Shown here in pieces: positions 18,403 through 26,325 of a DNA stretch of 32,951 nucleotides. The DNA comes from Cyanobacteria bacterium M_DeepCast_200m_mx_001 (GTDB lineage Bacteria; Cyanobacteriota; Cyanobacteriia; PCC-6307; Cyanobiaceae): contig VGQL01000013.1 of assembly GCA_016882415.1 (NCBI GenBank), positions 1 to 32,951 of the forward strand. Reading direction: 5' to 3'. The position numbers and the translations under genes are program-made. The notes beneath the pieces are model-generated. The model was not told the DNA's origin and searched no databases. It worked only from the letters and a program-made list of their open reading frames with translations. How positions within the stretch are numbered: the first letter of the stretch is position 1; the number at the start of each line of letters is the position of its first letter.

Positions 18403-18804
18403 ATGGCCACCATTCTTGAGACGGCTGCCTCGGCCGGTTTGTTCAACACCCTGCTGGCGGCCGTGGAGGCCGGTGGTCTGCGGGGTGCCCTGGAGGGGCC
18501 TGGCCCCTTCACCGTGTTTGCCCCGGTGGACGATGCCTTTGCGGCGCTGCCCCCCGGCACGGTGCAAACCCTGGTGGATAACCCGCCCCAATTGGCGCGG
18601 ATCCTGAAATATCACGTGTTGGCCGGCGCCCACTCCCGCGCGGCGCTGGTGGCTCAGCCGGAATGGGAAAGCCTGGAGGGGGCATCGGTGCCGATCCGGC
18701 GCGCTGAGCCGTTTGAGGTGAAAAACGCCACCGTGGTGAGCGCCGACATTGTGTGCGACAACGGCGTGGTGCACGTGATTGATCGGGTGATCCTGCCGGG
18801 TTAG
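18403..18804 (+). CDS. Fasciclin-domain protein, candidate CupS
   Basis: MATILETAASAGLFNTLLAAVEAGGLRGALEGPGPFTVFAPVDDAFAALPPGTVQTLV...YHVLAG...NGVVHVIDRVILP; 5 nt after the CO2 hydration gene. Confidence 0.88.
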   Translation: MATILETAASAGLFNTLLAAVEAGGLRGALEGPGPFTVFAPVDDAFAALPPGTVQTLVDNPPQLARILKYHVLAGAHSRAALVAQPEWESLEGASVPIRRAEPFEVKNATVVSADIVCDNGVVHVIDRVILPG

Positions 18805-18822
18805 ATCACCCGTCGCCTGCCA

Positions 18823-19050
18823 TCAGGCCGCCCGCTGATTCTTGTCGTCGAGGTAGTGATCCCAGCTGGGGCGCGTGGCGCCTTTGCTGCCTAAACGGCG
18901 CATGCGATGGGCCCGCTGGCGCTCGAGGTTGCGGTAGTGCTCAATCGAGCGTTGTTTGGTGCGGGAGTCGTCAAACAGGATGGCCGTGGCCAGGGCCACG
19001 GAGGTGCCGATGATGCCGATGGCCAGAAACAGGGCGAAGGTATCCGGCAT
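18823..19050 (-). CDS. Small single-TM hypothetical protein
   Basis: MPDTFALFLAIGIIGTSVALATAILFDDSRTKQRSIEHYRNLERQRAHRMRRLGSKGATRPSWDHYLDDKNQRAA; hydrophobic N-terminus, basic tail. Confidence 0.7.
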   Translation of the reverse strand: MPDTFALFLAIGIIGTSVALATAILFDDSRTKQRSIEHYRNLERQRAHRMRRLGSKGATRPSWDHYLDDKNQRAA

Positions 19051-19166
19051 GGCGAAAACTCCTGTGCTTGAACGCTTTTGTACCGAATCGCAGCCTCCCG
19101 TCAAGCAACATCAAGGCAAGTCAGATGAATCGTGACGGCTGTTGATCAAGGGCCATGTGCTGGTGA

Positions 19167-19328
19167 TCAATAGCAGTCGTTGTTGTACGTGCGCCAACTG
19201 TCTTGATCGTTGCGGCGCACGATGCGAACCATTGTGGGTTGCTGGGGGCGCAGTGGTGTGCCCTGGCGGTGCTCCTCCACGATCTCGCCCGCGGTTGGCT
19301 CGGTTGTGGCCAGGGCATCCTGTTGCAT
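19167..19328 (-). CDS. Small hypothetical ORF, 53 aa (not in supplied ORF track)
   Basis: MQQDALATTEPTAGEIVEEHRQGTPLRPQQPTMVRIVRRNDQDSWRTYNNDCY*; ATG overlaps upstream stop as TGATG. Confidence 0.5.
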   Translation of the reverse strand: MQQDALATTEPTAGEIVEEHRQGTPLRPQQPTMVRIVRRNDQDSWRTYNNDCY

Positions 19329-19606
19329 CAGGCTCCGGCCCCCAGAAGGCTGTACCCCTGGTCGCTGTGCACCTCATCCGGCGTCCAGCCGTGCAGGATC
19401 AGGTGGGTGCTGAACCGGCGGGCCTCCAGGGCATTGGGGAGCTGGCGCTGCTCCACCACCTGGAGCGATTGCCCCTGCTCGCACAGCTCATGGCAGGCGG
19501 CGTAGCTGTCGGCCTGGCCGGCGGCGTAGATCACCCAGTGGCCCCGGTAGGGGGCGCCGTGGTCGCTGAAGCTCAGCAGGCGTGGGTTGCTGAAGGCGGT
19601 GGCCAT
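19328..19606 (-). CDS. Hypothetical protein, 92 aa
   Basis: MATAFSNPRLLSFSDHGAPYRGHWVIYAAGQADSYAACHELCEQGQSLQVVEQRQLPNALEARRFSTHLILHGW... Confidence 0.65.
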   Translation of the reverse strand: MATAFSNPRLLSFSDHGAPYRGHWVIYAAGQADSYAACHELCEQGQSLQVVEQRQLPNALEARRFSTHLILHGWTPDEVHSDQGYSLLGAGA

Positions 19607-19684
19607 GGCAAGCCGAGTGTTGTGCAGCCAGGCTCCATAACGGCCGTCTCTGGGCGTGTCTTAGATGCGACAACTACACGCTTC

Positions 19685-20956
19685 TTATTGCTGGAGCTGC
19701 CCCAGGGCGGCCTCCAGGGCCTCGTAGCAGCGCTGCAGTTGGGCTTCGCTGATGCCCAGCGGCGGCAGCAGATACACCACGTGGCCCAGGGGCCGCAGGA
19801 ACACCCCCTGCTCCAGGCAGAGCCGCTGGATCTGGCGCCCCACCGGATTGAGGTAGCTGGCGGCGCCGGCTTCCACCTCGAAGGCCGCCATGGTGCCCAG
19901 GCAGCGCACCCGCTTCACCAGGGGATGGGTGCTGAGCTGCTCGAGGCCAGGCCGGTGCCGGGCTTCGAACTGCTGGAAGCGCTCCGGGTTCCGCTGCAGC
20001 AGATCGAGGCTGGCCAGGGCCGCGGCGCAGCCCAGGGGGTTGGCGGTGAAGCTGTGGCCGTGGAAGAAGGTGTGGGCCGGGGTGTCGCTGATGAAGCCGC
20101 GGTAGAGCCGTTCGCTGGCCAGGGTGACCCCCATGGGTAGGAAGCCGCCGGTGAGCCCCTTGGAGAGGGCCACCAGATCCGGCTGCAGCTGGGCCCGCTG
20201 GCTGGCGAACAGGGCCCCCGTGCGGCCGAAGCCGGTCATCACCTCATCGGCGATCAGCAGGGCGCCGCTGGCCCGCAGCCGCTCCTGCACCGCCCGCAGG
20301 AAGCCGGCCCGCACCAGGCGCATGCCGGAGGCCCCCTGGATCAGGGGCTCCACGATCAGGGCCGCCGTGGGGGTTTGCAGGGCCCGATCCAGCTGGGCCA
20401 GGGCCTCCGCTTCCCGCTGCTCAAGCCCCCCATCCCCCCAGTGGGTGTGGGGCCAGGGGATGCGGGCCACGTCGAACAGGAGGTCGTCGTAGGGGGCGGT
20501 GAAGATGGAGCGATCCCCCAGGGCCATGGCTCCGAAGGTGTCGCCGTGGTACGCCCCCTCAAAGGCGATCAGTTGGCGCCGTTCGCTGCCCTGGTTGCGC
20601 CACCACTGCCAGGCGATCTTGAGGGCCACCTCCACGGCGGTGGAGCCGTTGTCGGAAAAGAAGAGCCGCTCCAGGCCCGTGAGGGCGCTGAGCCGTGTGG
20701 CCAGCTGCTCCGCCGGGCGGTGGCTGAAGTTGGCGAAGATCACCTGCTCCAGCTGCTGCGCCTGGCGGCCGATGGCCGCGGCGATGCTGGGCTCGGCGTG
20801 GCCATGCAGGGTGACCCACCAGCTGCTGATGGCATCGATCAGCTGGCGGCCGTCCTCCAGCTCCAGCAGGCTGCCCCGGCTACCCACCACCCGCAGGGGC
20901 TCTGGGGCCACCGCCACCTGGGTGGTGGGGTGCCAGAGGTGGGGATGCCAGCTCAT
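19685..20956 (-). CDS. bioA: Adenosylmethionine-8-amino-7-oxononanoate aminotransferase
   Basis: 423 aa class III aminotransferase: HLWHPTTQ...DAISSWWVTLHGHAEPSIAAAI...LFFSDNGSTAVEVALKIAWQ...LLIADEVMTGFGRTG...ALSKGLTGGFLPMGVTL. Confidence 0.93.
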   Translation of the reverse strand: MSWHPHLWHPTTQVAVAPEPLRVVGSRGSLLELEDGRQLIDAISSWWVTLHGHAEPSIAAAIGRQAQQLEQVIFANFSHRPAEQLATRLSALTGLERLFFSDNGSTAVEVALKIAWQWWRNQGSERRQLIAFEGAYHGDTFGAMALGDRSIFTAPYDDLLFDVARIPWPHTHWGDGGLEQREAEALAQLDRALQTPTAALIVEPLIQGASGMRLVRAGFLRAVQERLRASGALLIADEVMTGFGRTGALFASQRAQLQPDLVALSKGLTGGFLPMGVTLASERLYRGFISDTPAHTFFHGHSFTANPLGCAAALASLDLLQRNPERFQQFEARHRPGLEQLSTHPLVKRVRCLGTMAAFEVEAGAASYLNPVGRQIQRLCLEQGVFLRPLGHVVYLLPPLGISEAQLQRCYEALEAALGQLQQ

Positions 20957-20966
20957 GGGGTGCCGC

Positions 20967-21347
20967 TCAGCCGGCGGGGCTGCACTGGGCCGTCCAGTAG
21001 CGCACCCGTTTCATAGCGGGAAAGTAACTCACGCGCTGCAGTTGGCAGCGCTGCTCGGGTCGATCACCGCCGCTGAGGCGCAGCTCTCCAGCCAGGCAGG
21101 TGTAAACCGGCGTGCGGTAAGGGGAGTGGCGGGTGGTTTGATCCAGGCACTGGGCCAGGCCGCTGAACTGCAGCCGCTGGCCATGGGGCCAGTTGCGCTG
21201 GCCGTTGAGCCAACTTTGGAAGGCGGCGGGGGCCGGTGCAAAGGGCAGGGTGGGGGCGGCCTGGGCGGCCGACCAGCCGAGGATCAGGCCGCTCACCAAG
21301 GCTGGCAAGGCGAGATGTCGCGCGGCTTGCAGTTGACGTTGTTGCAT
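20967..21347 (-). CDS. Hypothetical secreted protein
   Basis: 126 aa with signal-peptide-like N-terminus (LALPALVSGLILGWSAAQAAP) and several cysteines. Confidence 0.65.
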   Translation of the reverse strand: MQQRQLQAARHLALPALVSGLILGWSAAQAAPTLPFAPAPAAFQSWLNGQRNWPHGQRLQFSGLAQCLDQTTRHSPYRTPVYTCLAGELRLSGGDRPEQRCQLQRVSYFPAMKRVRYWTAQCSPAG

Positions 21348-21351
21348 CGCT

Positions 21352-22323
21352 TCACGCCTCCAGATAGTCGATCACGTGGGGGGAGCGATCGCGGATGGCG
21401 GCGTTGGCGCGCCGCTCGATGCCCCGGGCGGTGTCGCGGGTGACCCCCATGCTGCGGGCCACGGCGCTCAGGGGCATGGGCGCCTCCAGGTTGATCCCGT
21501 AGCGGAGCCGCAGCAGCTCCGCCTCCTGGTTGGGGAGTTCAGCCAGCACCTGCTCCAGGTCCTCCACCAGATGGTGGCGGGTCACCTGTTCGGCCGGGGC
21601 GGTGGCACCACAGGCGATGCGCTCCAGAAGGTTGGCGTCGTCATCCCCGGCGGGGGTGCCATCCAGGCTCAGGGGTTGCTGGGCGCGGAACAGGGTTTCG
21701 CGAATGTCCAGTGGTTTGAGGCCGGTGTGGTCGGCCAGCTCATCGATGCTGGGGGTGCGGCCCAGCTCCTGCCAGAGCTGCTGCTGGGCGCGGCGCAGCT
21801 TGTTGAGGCATTCGCCCACGTGCACCGGCAGGCGCACGGTGCGGCTTTTATCGGCGATGGCGCGGGTGATGCCCTCGCGGATCCACCAATAGGCATAGGT
21901 GGAGAACTTGTAACCGCGGCTGGGGTCAAAGCGCTCCACCGCCTTGATCAGCCCCAGGTTGCCCTCCTGGATCACATCCTCCAGTTCCAGCTGGCGGTTG
22001 GCGTATTTACGGGCGATGGTCACCACCAGGCGCAGGTTGGCGGCCACCATGCGGTTTTTGGCCCGCTGCCCGCCCCGCACGCGCCGTTGCAGGGTTTTGA
22101 GGGTGAGGCCGGCCTCGGCGGCCCAGATCTCGAGGCTGGGGGTGCGGCCATCGGCACGGATGGTGAGCTCCTCGTGGATCTCCTCCAGGTGGCGCAGGGT
22201 TTGCACACGGCGGCCCAGGGTGATCTCCTCCTCATGGGTGAGCAAGGGGATCCGGCCAATGGCACGCAGGTGCTGGCTGAGAGCGTCGCAGCTGCTGCGG
22301 TTGAGCGTCTGTGGCGCAGGCAT
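21352..22323 (-). CDS. Sigma-70 family RNA polymerase sigma factor, RpoD-like (group 2)
   Basis: 323 aa: LLTHEEEITLGRRVQ...NLRLVVTIARKYANRQLELEDVIQEGNLGLIKAVERFDPSRGYKFSTYAYWWIREGITRAI... Confidence 0.95.
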   Translation of the reverse strand: MPAPQTLNRSSCDALSQHLRAIGRIPLLTHEEEITLGRRVQTLRHLEEIHEELTIRADGRTPSLEIWAAEAGLTLKTLQRRVRGGQRAKNRMVAANLRLVVTIARKYANRQLELEDVIQEGNLGLIKAVERFDPSRGYKFSTYAYWWIREGITRAIADKSRTVRLPVHVGECLNKLRRAQQQLWQELGRTPSIDELADHTGLKPLDIRETLFRAQQPLSLDGTPAGDDDANLLERIACGATAPAEQVTRHHLVEDLEQVLAELPNQEAELLRLRYGINLEAPMPLSAVARSMGVTRDTARGIERRANAAIRDRSPHVIDYLEA

Positions 22324-22542
22324 CGGGGGGATGTCTGAATTTGGGTTCGCGAGAGATTACTGATCAAAAACAGCGGATAGGCGGGTTGTCGGCGTTGACC
22401 AAGCAATCGCAATCCTATCGATCAGTTGGGCTAATCATTGCTGGGATCCTCTGGGGCTTAGGCGATCCCAGGGGATGAGGCGTTGCATTGCGGCTGCGCC
22501 CTGTTGGCAACTGGCAGCCAATCGCGGTTCGATCTGCCGCTT

Positions 22543-22556
22543 AACCGATATCGGTT
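22543..22556. promoter_or_regulatory. Perfect 14-bp palindrome AACCGATATCGGTT in a divergent intergenic region; candidate operator
   Basis: Read directly between the sigma factor and CaCA antiporter genes. Confidence 0.4.
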
Positions 22557-22709
22557 CCATTTGGGCACTGGGGGTAGAAGATTGGCTGCTGCTGTTGATC
22601 ACCAAGCCTGATCAATCCCAGGCGTCGTTTGTGAACATTGCACACCCATGGCTTCAGGGTGACCTGCCAGGGGCACCCATGCAGAATTGCCGCAGTGACG
22701 CCCGTGTTC

Positions 22710-23795
22710 ATGCCCTTCGCCCTCAGTGCGTTCCAAATCGTGGCGGGGATCCTGCTGCTGTTCGGCGGTGGGGAGCTGTTTGTGGCGGGCTCCGTGACCC
22801 TGTCGTTGCTGCTGGGGATCCCCCAGATCGTGATTGGCCTCACGGTGGTGTCGCTTGGCACCAGCGCCCCGGAGCTGTTTGTGAGCCTGCTCTCCACCAT
22901 TCAGGGGGGGAGCGCTGGCGATGCCATCGCGGTGAGCAATGTTGTGGGCTCCAACATCTTCAATGTGCTGGTGGTGTTGGGGGCCAGCGCAGCCGTGATG
23001 CCGCTGCGGGTGAAGAGCCGCCTGGTGCGCCGGGATGTGCCGCTGCTGCTGGGGGTGTCGATGGCCACCTGGGGCATGGCCTCCGGCGGCCGCATCACCT
23101 GGGTGGCGGGCCTGGCCCTGATCACCGGCACGGTGATCAACCTGCTCTGGGAAATTCGAAGTGCCAAGGAGGAACCCGCCGAAGCCGCTGACGACCTCGA
23201 CACGCAGGAAGCGTCCACCCTGCCCGTTGCCCTCGGCAAGCTGGCCGGAGGGTTGGTGCTGCTGGTGGCAGGCTCCCAGGTGCTGGTGAAGGGGGCCATC
23301 GCCGCCGCCCAGGGCTTGGGGGTGAGCGAAACGGTGATCGGACTCACCATCGTTTCGGCCGGCACCTCGATGCCGGAGCTGGTCACCTCCCTGGTGGCGG
23401 CTTATCGCGGCAAGGCGGATCTGGCCATCGGCAACGTGGTGGGCAGCAACCTGCTCAACCAGTTGGTGATTCTGGGGCTCTGTGCGCTTGTCTCCGGGGG
23501 CCGCGGCCTGGGGGTGGATCCGGTGATGCTGGCCCGCGATTTCCCGATCATGGTGGCCACCACACTGGCCTGCTTGCCGATCTTCTGGAGTGGTGGCGTG
23601 ATCACGCGATTGGAGGGCTGGATCCTGATGGGGCTCTACGTGCTTTATGCGGTGGAGCAGATCCTCAGCAGCAGCGCCTCAACCGTGGCCGATGAATTCC
23701 GCCTGCTGGTGCTGGTGGTGGCCCTGCCCGCCCTGATGGTGTTTCTGATCTGGAGCACCCTGCGCTGGCGCCAGCAGCGGCTGCGGGGCGCCTGA
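22710..23795 (+). CDS. CaCA-family calcium/sodium:proton(cation) antiporter
   Basis: Two alpha-repeats: IGLTVVSLGTSAPELFVSLL...SNVVGSNIFNVLVVLG and IGLTIVSAGTSMPELVTSLV...GNVVGSNLLNQLVILG. Confidence 0.92.
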   Translation: MPFALSAFQIVAGILLLFGGGELFVAGSVTLSLLLGIPQIVIGLTVVSLGTSAPELFVSLLSTIQGGSAGDAIAVSNVVGSNIFNVLVVLGASAAVMPLRVKSRLVRRDVPLLLGVSMATWGMASGGRITWVAGLALITGTVINLLWEIRSAKEEPAEAADDLDTQEASTLPVALGKLAGGLVLLVAGSQVLVKGAIAAAQGLGVSETVIGLTIVSAGTSMPELVTSLVAAYRGKADLAIGNVVGSNLLNQLVILGLCALVSGGRGLGVDPVMLARDFPIMVATTLACLPIFWSGGVITRLEGWILMGLYVLYAVEQILSSSASTVADEFRLLVLVVALPALMVFLIWSTLRWRQQRLRGA

Positions 23796-23811
23796 TGCCC
23801 CACAGCCTCTT

Positions 23812-24042
23812 TCAGAGGGAGGGGATGGCCGGGATGCTGCACAGCTGCAGGCCTGCCTGGTGGGCATCGGTCTGCAGGCTGCGGCACGACTCAGCCGTGA
23901 GCCGCACCTTGCCACCGCAAATCAGATCCCAGGTGCTGCTTTCGAAGTGGGTCTGCAGCCAGAGCATCCCGTGCACCGACTCGGGCTTGATGCGGTAGCT
24001 GTCGCCCAGGGGGGTGAGGGTGATGTCCGTGGGGAGGCTCAT
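23812..24042 (-). CDS. Hypothetical protein, 76 aa
   Basis: MSLPTDITLTPLGDSYRIKPESVHGMLWLQTHFESSTWDLICGGKVRLTAESCRSLQTDAHQAGLQLCSIPAIPSL; start set after the upstream terminator. Confidence 0.6.
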   Translation of the reverse strand: MSLPTDITLTPLGDSYRIKPESVHGMLWLQTHFESSTWDLICGGKVRLTAESCRSLQTDAHQAGLQLCSIPAIPSL

Positions 24043-24059
24043 CGCCTGGATCCCGCCAT

Positions 24060-24089
24060 AAAAAACCTCCCCCCATTGGAGGGGGGAGG
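24060..24089 (-). terminator. Rho-independent terminator for the DUF4278-like gene
   Basis: Minus strand: CCTCCCCCC-tccaat-GGGGGGAGG followed by TTTTTT. Confidence 0.85.
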
Positions 24090-24144
24090 TGCTGGCGTGT
24101 GGCGTAGCAGTCGCCACCGTTTGGCTGATTGGGCTGGCTGGCGA

Positions 24145-24360
24145 TCAGCCGTTGTTCACCTGCTGGGCCGCTTCGGCCTGCTGGTGGTGGTAGTGCTGGC
24201 CGCGGTACTGCAGTTCCACCTCGGTGTTCACCGCGGCGGCTTCGTGGCGCGGGGCGGAGGTGTAGTGCTGGCCGCGGTAGGCGTGGTCCACGGGCTCGTT
24301 GCTGAGCTGTTCGTGCTGGGCGTTGTCGTAGCCGACGCCGCGGTATTGGAGTTTGGTCAT
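24145..24360 (-). CDS. DUF4278-like small protein with three YRGxxY motifs
   Basis: MTKLQYRGVGYDNAQ...DHAYRGQHYTSAP...VELQYRGQHYHHQQAEAAQQVNNG. Confidence 0.75.
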   Translation of the reverse strand: MTKLQYRGVGYDNAQHEQLSNEPVDHAYRGQHYTSAPRHEAAAVNTEVELQYRGQHYHHQQAEAAQQVNNG

Positions 24361-24650
24361 GGGTTGGGCCTCGAAGGGTTGGGTGAGGGCCTGCGGTGGG
24401 CAGGCGGTCCGCTTCGGAGGAAGGAGCGTTGCTTCGCCTTGCGGTGGGCTACTTCCGGTAAGCCTGGGCCCTGGGGCGGCTCACCCAACGTTTTGTCCTT
24501 CAGCACCGTTTTAGCGAGAACAAAAAGTTCATAGTGAACAAAATGCCCGTTTCTTAGGAAAAGTACAGACTTTGCTGTATCTCAGCGAGCTTTTTACTGG
24601 CGGATCCATTGTCCCGGCTGCATCGGCTTGGCCCACTGATTTATGGATTT

Positions 24651-24666
24651 TGTTCAATCCGATACA
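24651..24666 (+). promoter_or_regulatory. Near-consensus NtcA box TGTTcaatccgaTACA upstream of amt1
   Basis: One mismatch to GTA-N8-TAC; a possible weak -10 (TAAAAC, 24687-24692) lies 21 nt downstream. Confidence 0.4.
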
Positions 24667-24752
24667 ACTTGCTGTTCCGTGAGCGCTAAAACGTGGCATG
24701 GCGGCTTTTATGCCGTCCAGTGGTCCAACAAAATTCCTTCAACATCTCACCC

Positions 24753-26219
24753 ATGGTTGCTGCCACCCCAGGGCCGCGGCGTCCTCAGGTGCGGTCACTC
24801 CAGCAGGCCAGCCTGTTGGAAGCCCCCTCGCTCCTGATGCGCAAAGTCCGCGGCCTCTCCTCCAATCGCACGCTTACCTGGTTGGCCTGCGTGCCCATTG
24901 CCCTCATGGGTTTGGGCCTGTTCAACCTGGCGGCCCACGCCGCCGAGCTGCCCGAGCTGAATGCCGGGTTCCTCGCGAACAACATGTTCTTGTTCGTGTG
25001 CGCCGTCCTGGTGATCTTCATGAACGCCGGCTTCGCCATGGTGGAAGCAGGGATGTGCCGCCAGAAAAATGCGGTCAACATCCTGGCCAAGAACCTGATC
25101 GTGTTTGCCCTTGCGGTGACCGCCTATTGGTTCATTGGCTACAAGATCATGTACAACGCTGACTGGGTCATTCCCGGTTGGTTCAAATTTGGAGGCCTGT
25201 TCTTCGACGCCACGGTCACCCCTGAAATGGTGACCAATGCCTCTCTTGTGCCTAGCGTTGATTTTCTGTTCCAGGCCGCTTTTGCCGGTACTGCTGCAAC
25301 AATTGTCTCAGGCCTTGTTGCTGAGCGAATCAAGTTCGGTGAGTTCGTTATTTTCTCACTGATTTTGGTTGGTATTCTCTATCCTATCGCTGGCTCCTGG
25401 CAGTGGAATTTTCCCGATGATGCCGGCGTTGGTGGTGGATGGTTAAACCGCCTTGGTTTTATCGATTTTGCCGGTTCCACCGTCGTTCACTCCTTTGGTG
25501 CCTGGGCCGGCTTGGTGGGTGCGATGCTGCTTGGCCCTCGCATCGGCAAGTTTGCTGACGGCAAGCCCCAGGCCATGCCTGGCCACAACCTTGCTATCGC
25601 AACTTTGGGCTGTCTGATCCTCTGGATCGGCTGGTATGGCTTCAACCCCGGCTCCTGGCTTTCGATGGCACCTGAAGTGCCTTACATCGCTGTCACCACC
25701 ACCCTTGGCGCTGCCGGTGGCGGAATTGCCGCCACTCTGGTGAGCCAGTTCACCGGTGGTAAGCCCGACCTCACCATGACCATCAATGGCATTTTGGCCG
25801 GCCTGGTGGGCGTGACGGCTGGTTGTGATGGGTTCTCGATGCCTGCCGCCTGGGTCGTTGGGTTCATCGCTGGTGTGATCGTTGTGTTCTCGGTGAGCTT
25901 CATTGACTCCCTGAAGATTGACGATCCTGTGGGCGCCTTCTCCGTGCACGGCACCTGCGGCATTTGGGCCACCTTGGCTGTGGGCCTGTTCAACATGGAC
26001 AAGGGCCTGCTGACCGGTCACGGTTTCAGCCAGCTGGGTGTTCAAGCCGTGGGAGTTATCGCTTACGCCATTTTCACGATTGTGACCACCTTCATTGTGT
26101 GGTCCATCATTGGCGTGATCTTCGGTGGCATCCGGGTGACTGAATCCGAAGAGAAGGAGGGCCTCGACATCGGCGAGCACGGCATGGAGGCCTATCCCGA
26201 CTTCGCCTCTGCCAAATGA
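24753..26219 (+). CDS. amt1: Ammonium transporter Amt1-type
   Basis: LNAGFLANNMFLFVCAVLVIFMNAGFAMVEAGMCRQKNAVNILAKNLIVFAL...FAGSTVVHSFGAWAGLVGAMLLGPRIG...; Amt/Mep/Rh family. Confidence 0.93.
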   Translation: MVAATPGPRRPQVRSLQQASLLEAPSLLMRKVRGLSSNRTLTWLACVPIALMGLGLFNLAAHAAELPELNAGFLANNMFLFVCAVLVIFMNAGFAMVEAGMCRQKNAVNILAKNLIVFALAVTAYWFIGYKIMYNADWVIPGWFKFGGLFFDATVTPEMVTNASLVPSVDFLFQAAFAGTAATIVSGLVAERIKFGEFVIFSLILVGILYPIAGSWQWNFPDDAGVGGGWLNRLGFIDFAGSTVVHSFGAWAGLVGAMLLGPRIGKFADGKPQAMPGHNLAIATLGCLILWIGWYGFNPGSWLSMAPEVPYIAVTTTLGAAGGGIAATLVSQFTGGKPDLTMTINGILAGLVGVTAGCDGFSMPAAWVVGFIAGVIVVFSVSFIDSLKIDDPVGAFSVHGTCGIWATLAVGLFNMDKGLLTGHGFSQLGVQAVGVIAYAIFTIVTTFIVWSIIGVIFGGIRVTESEEKEGLDIGEHGMEAYPDFASAK

Positions 26220-26245
26220 GTTGGCTTCGCCAACGTTCGCGTTCA

Positions 26246-26269
26246 GCCCGCCGCAAGGCGGGCTTTTTT
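26246..26269 (+). terminator. Rho-independent terminator after amt1
   Basis: GCCCGCC-gcaa-GGCGGGC-TTTTTT. Confidence 0.92.
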
Positions 26270-26325
26270 ATGCTCCGCGGCCCATCGGCAGGCCGCAGTC
26301 AGAACGGTTCAGATTGAACTGAAGC

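Noticed and set aside
19142-19378. Plus-strand CCTCANCLDRCGARC ferredoxin-like Cys motif
   Set aside because: Lies in a spurious reading frame opposite the better-supported 53-aa coupled ORF; rest of the translation is non-protein-like.
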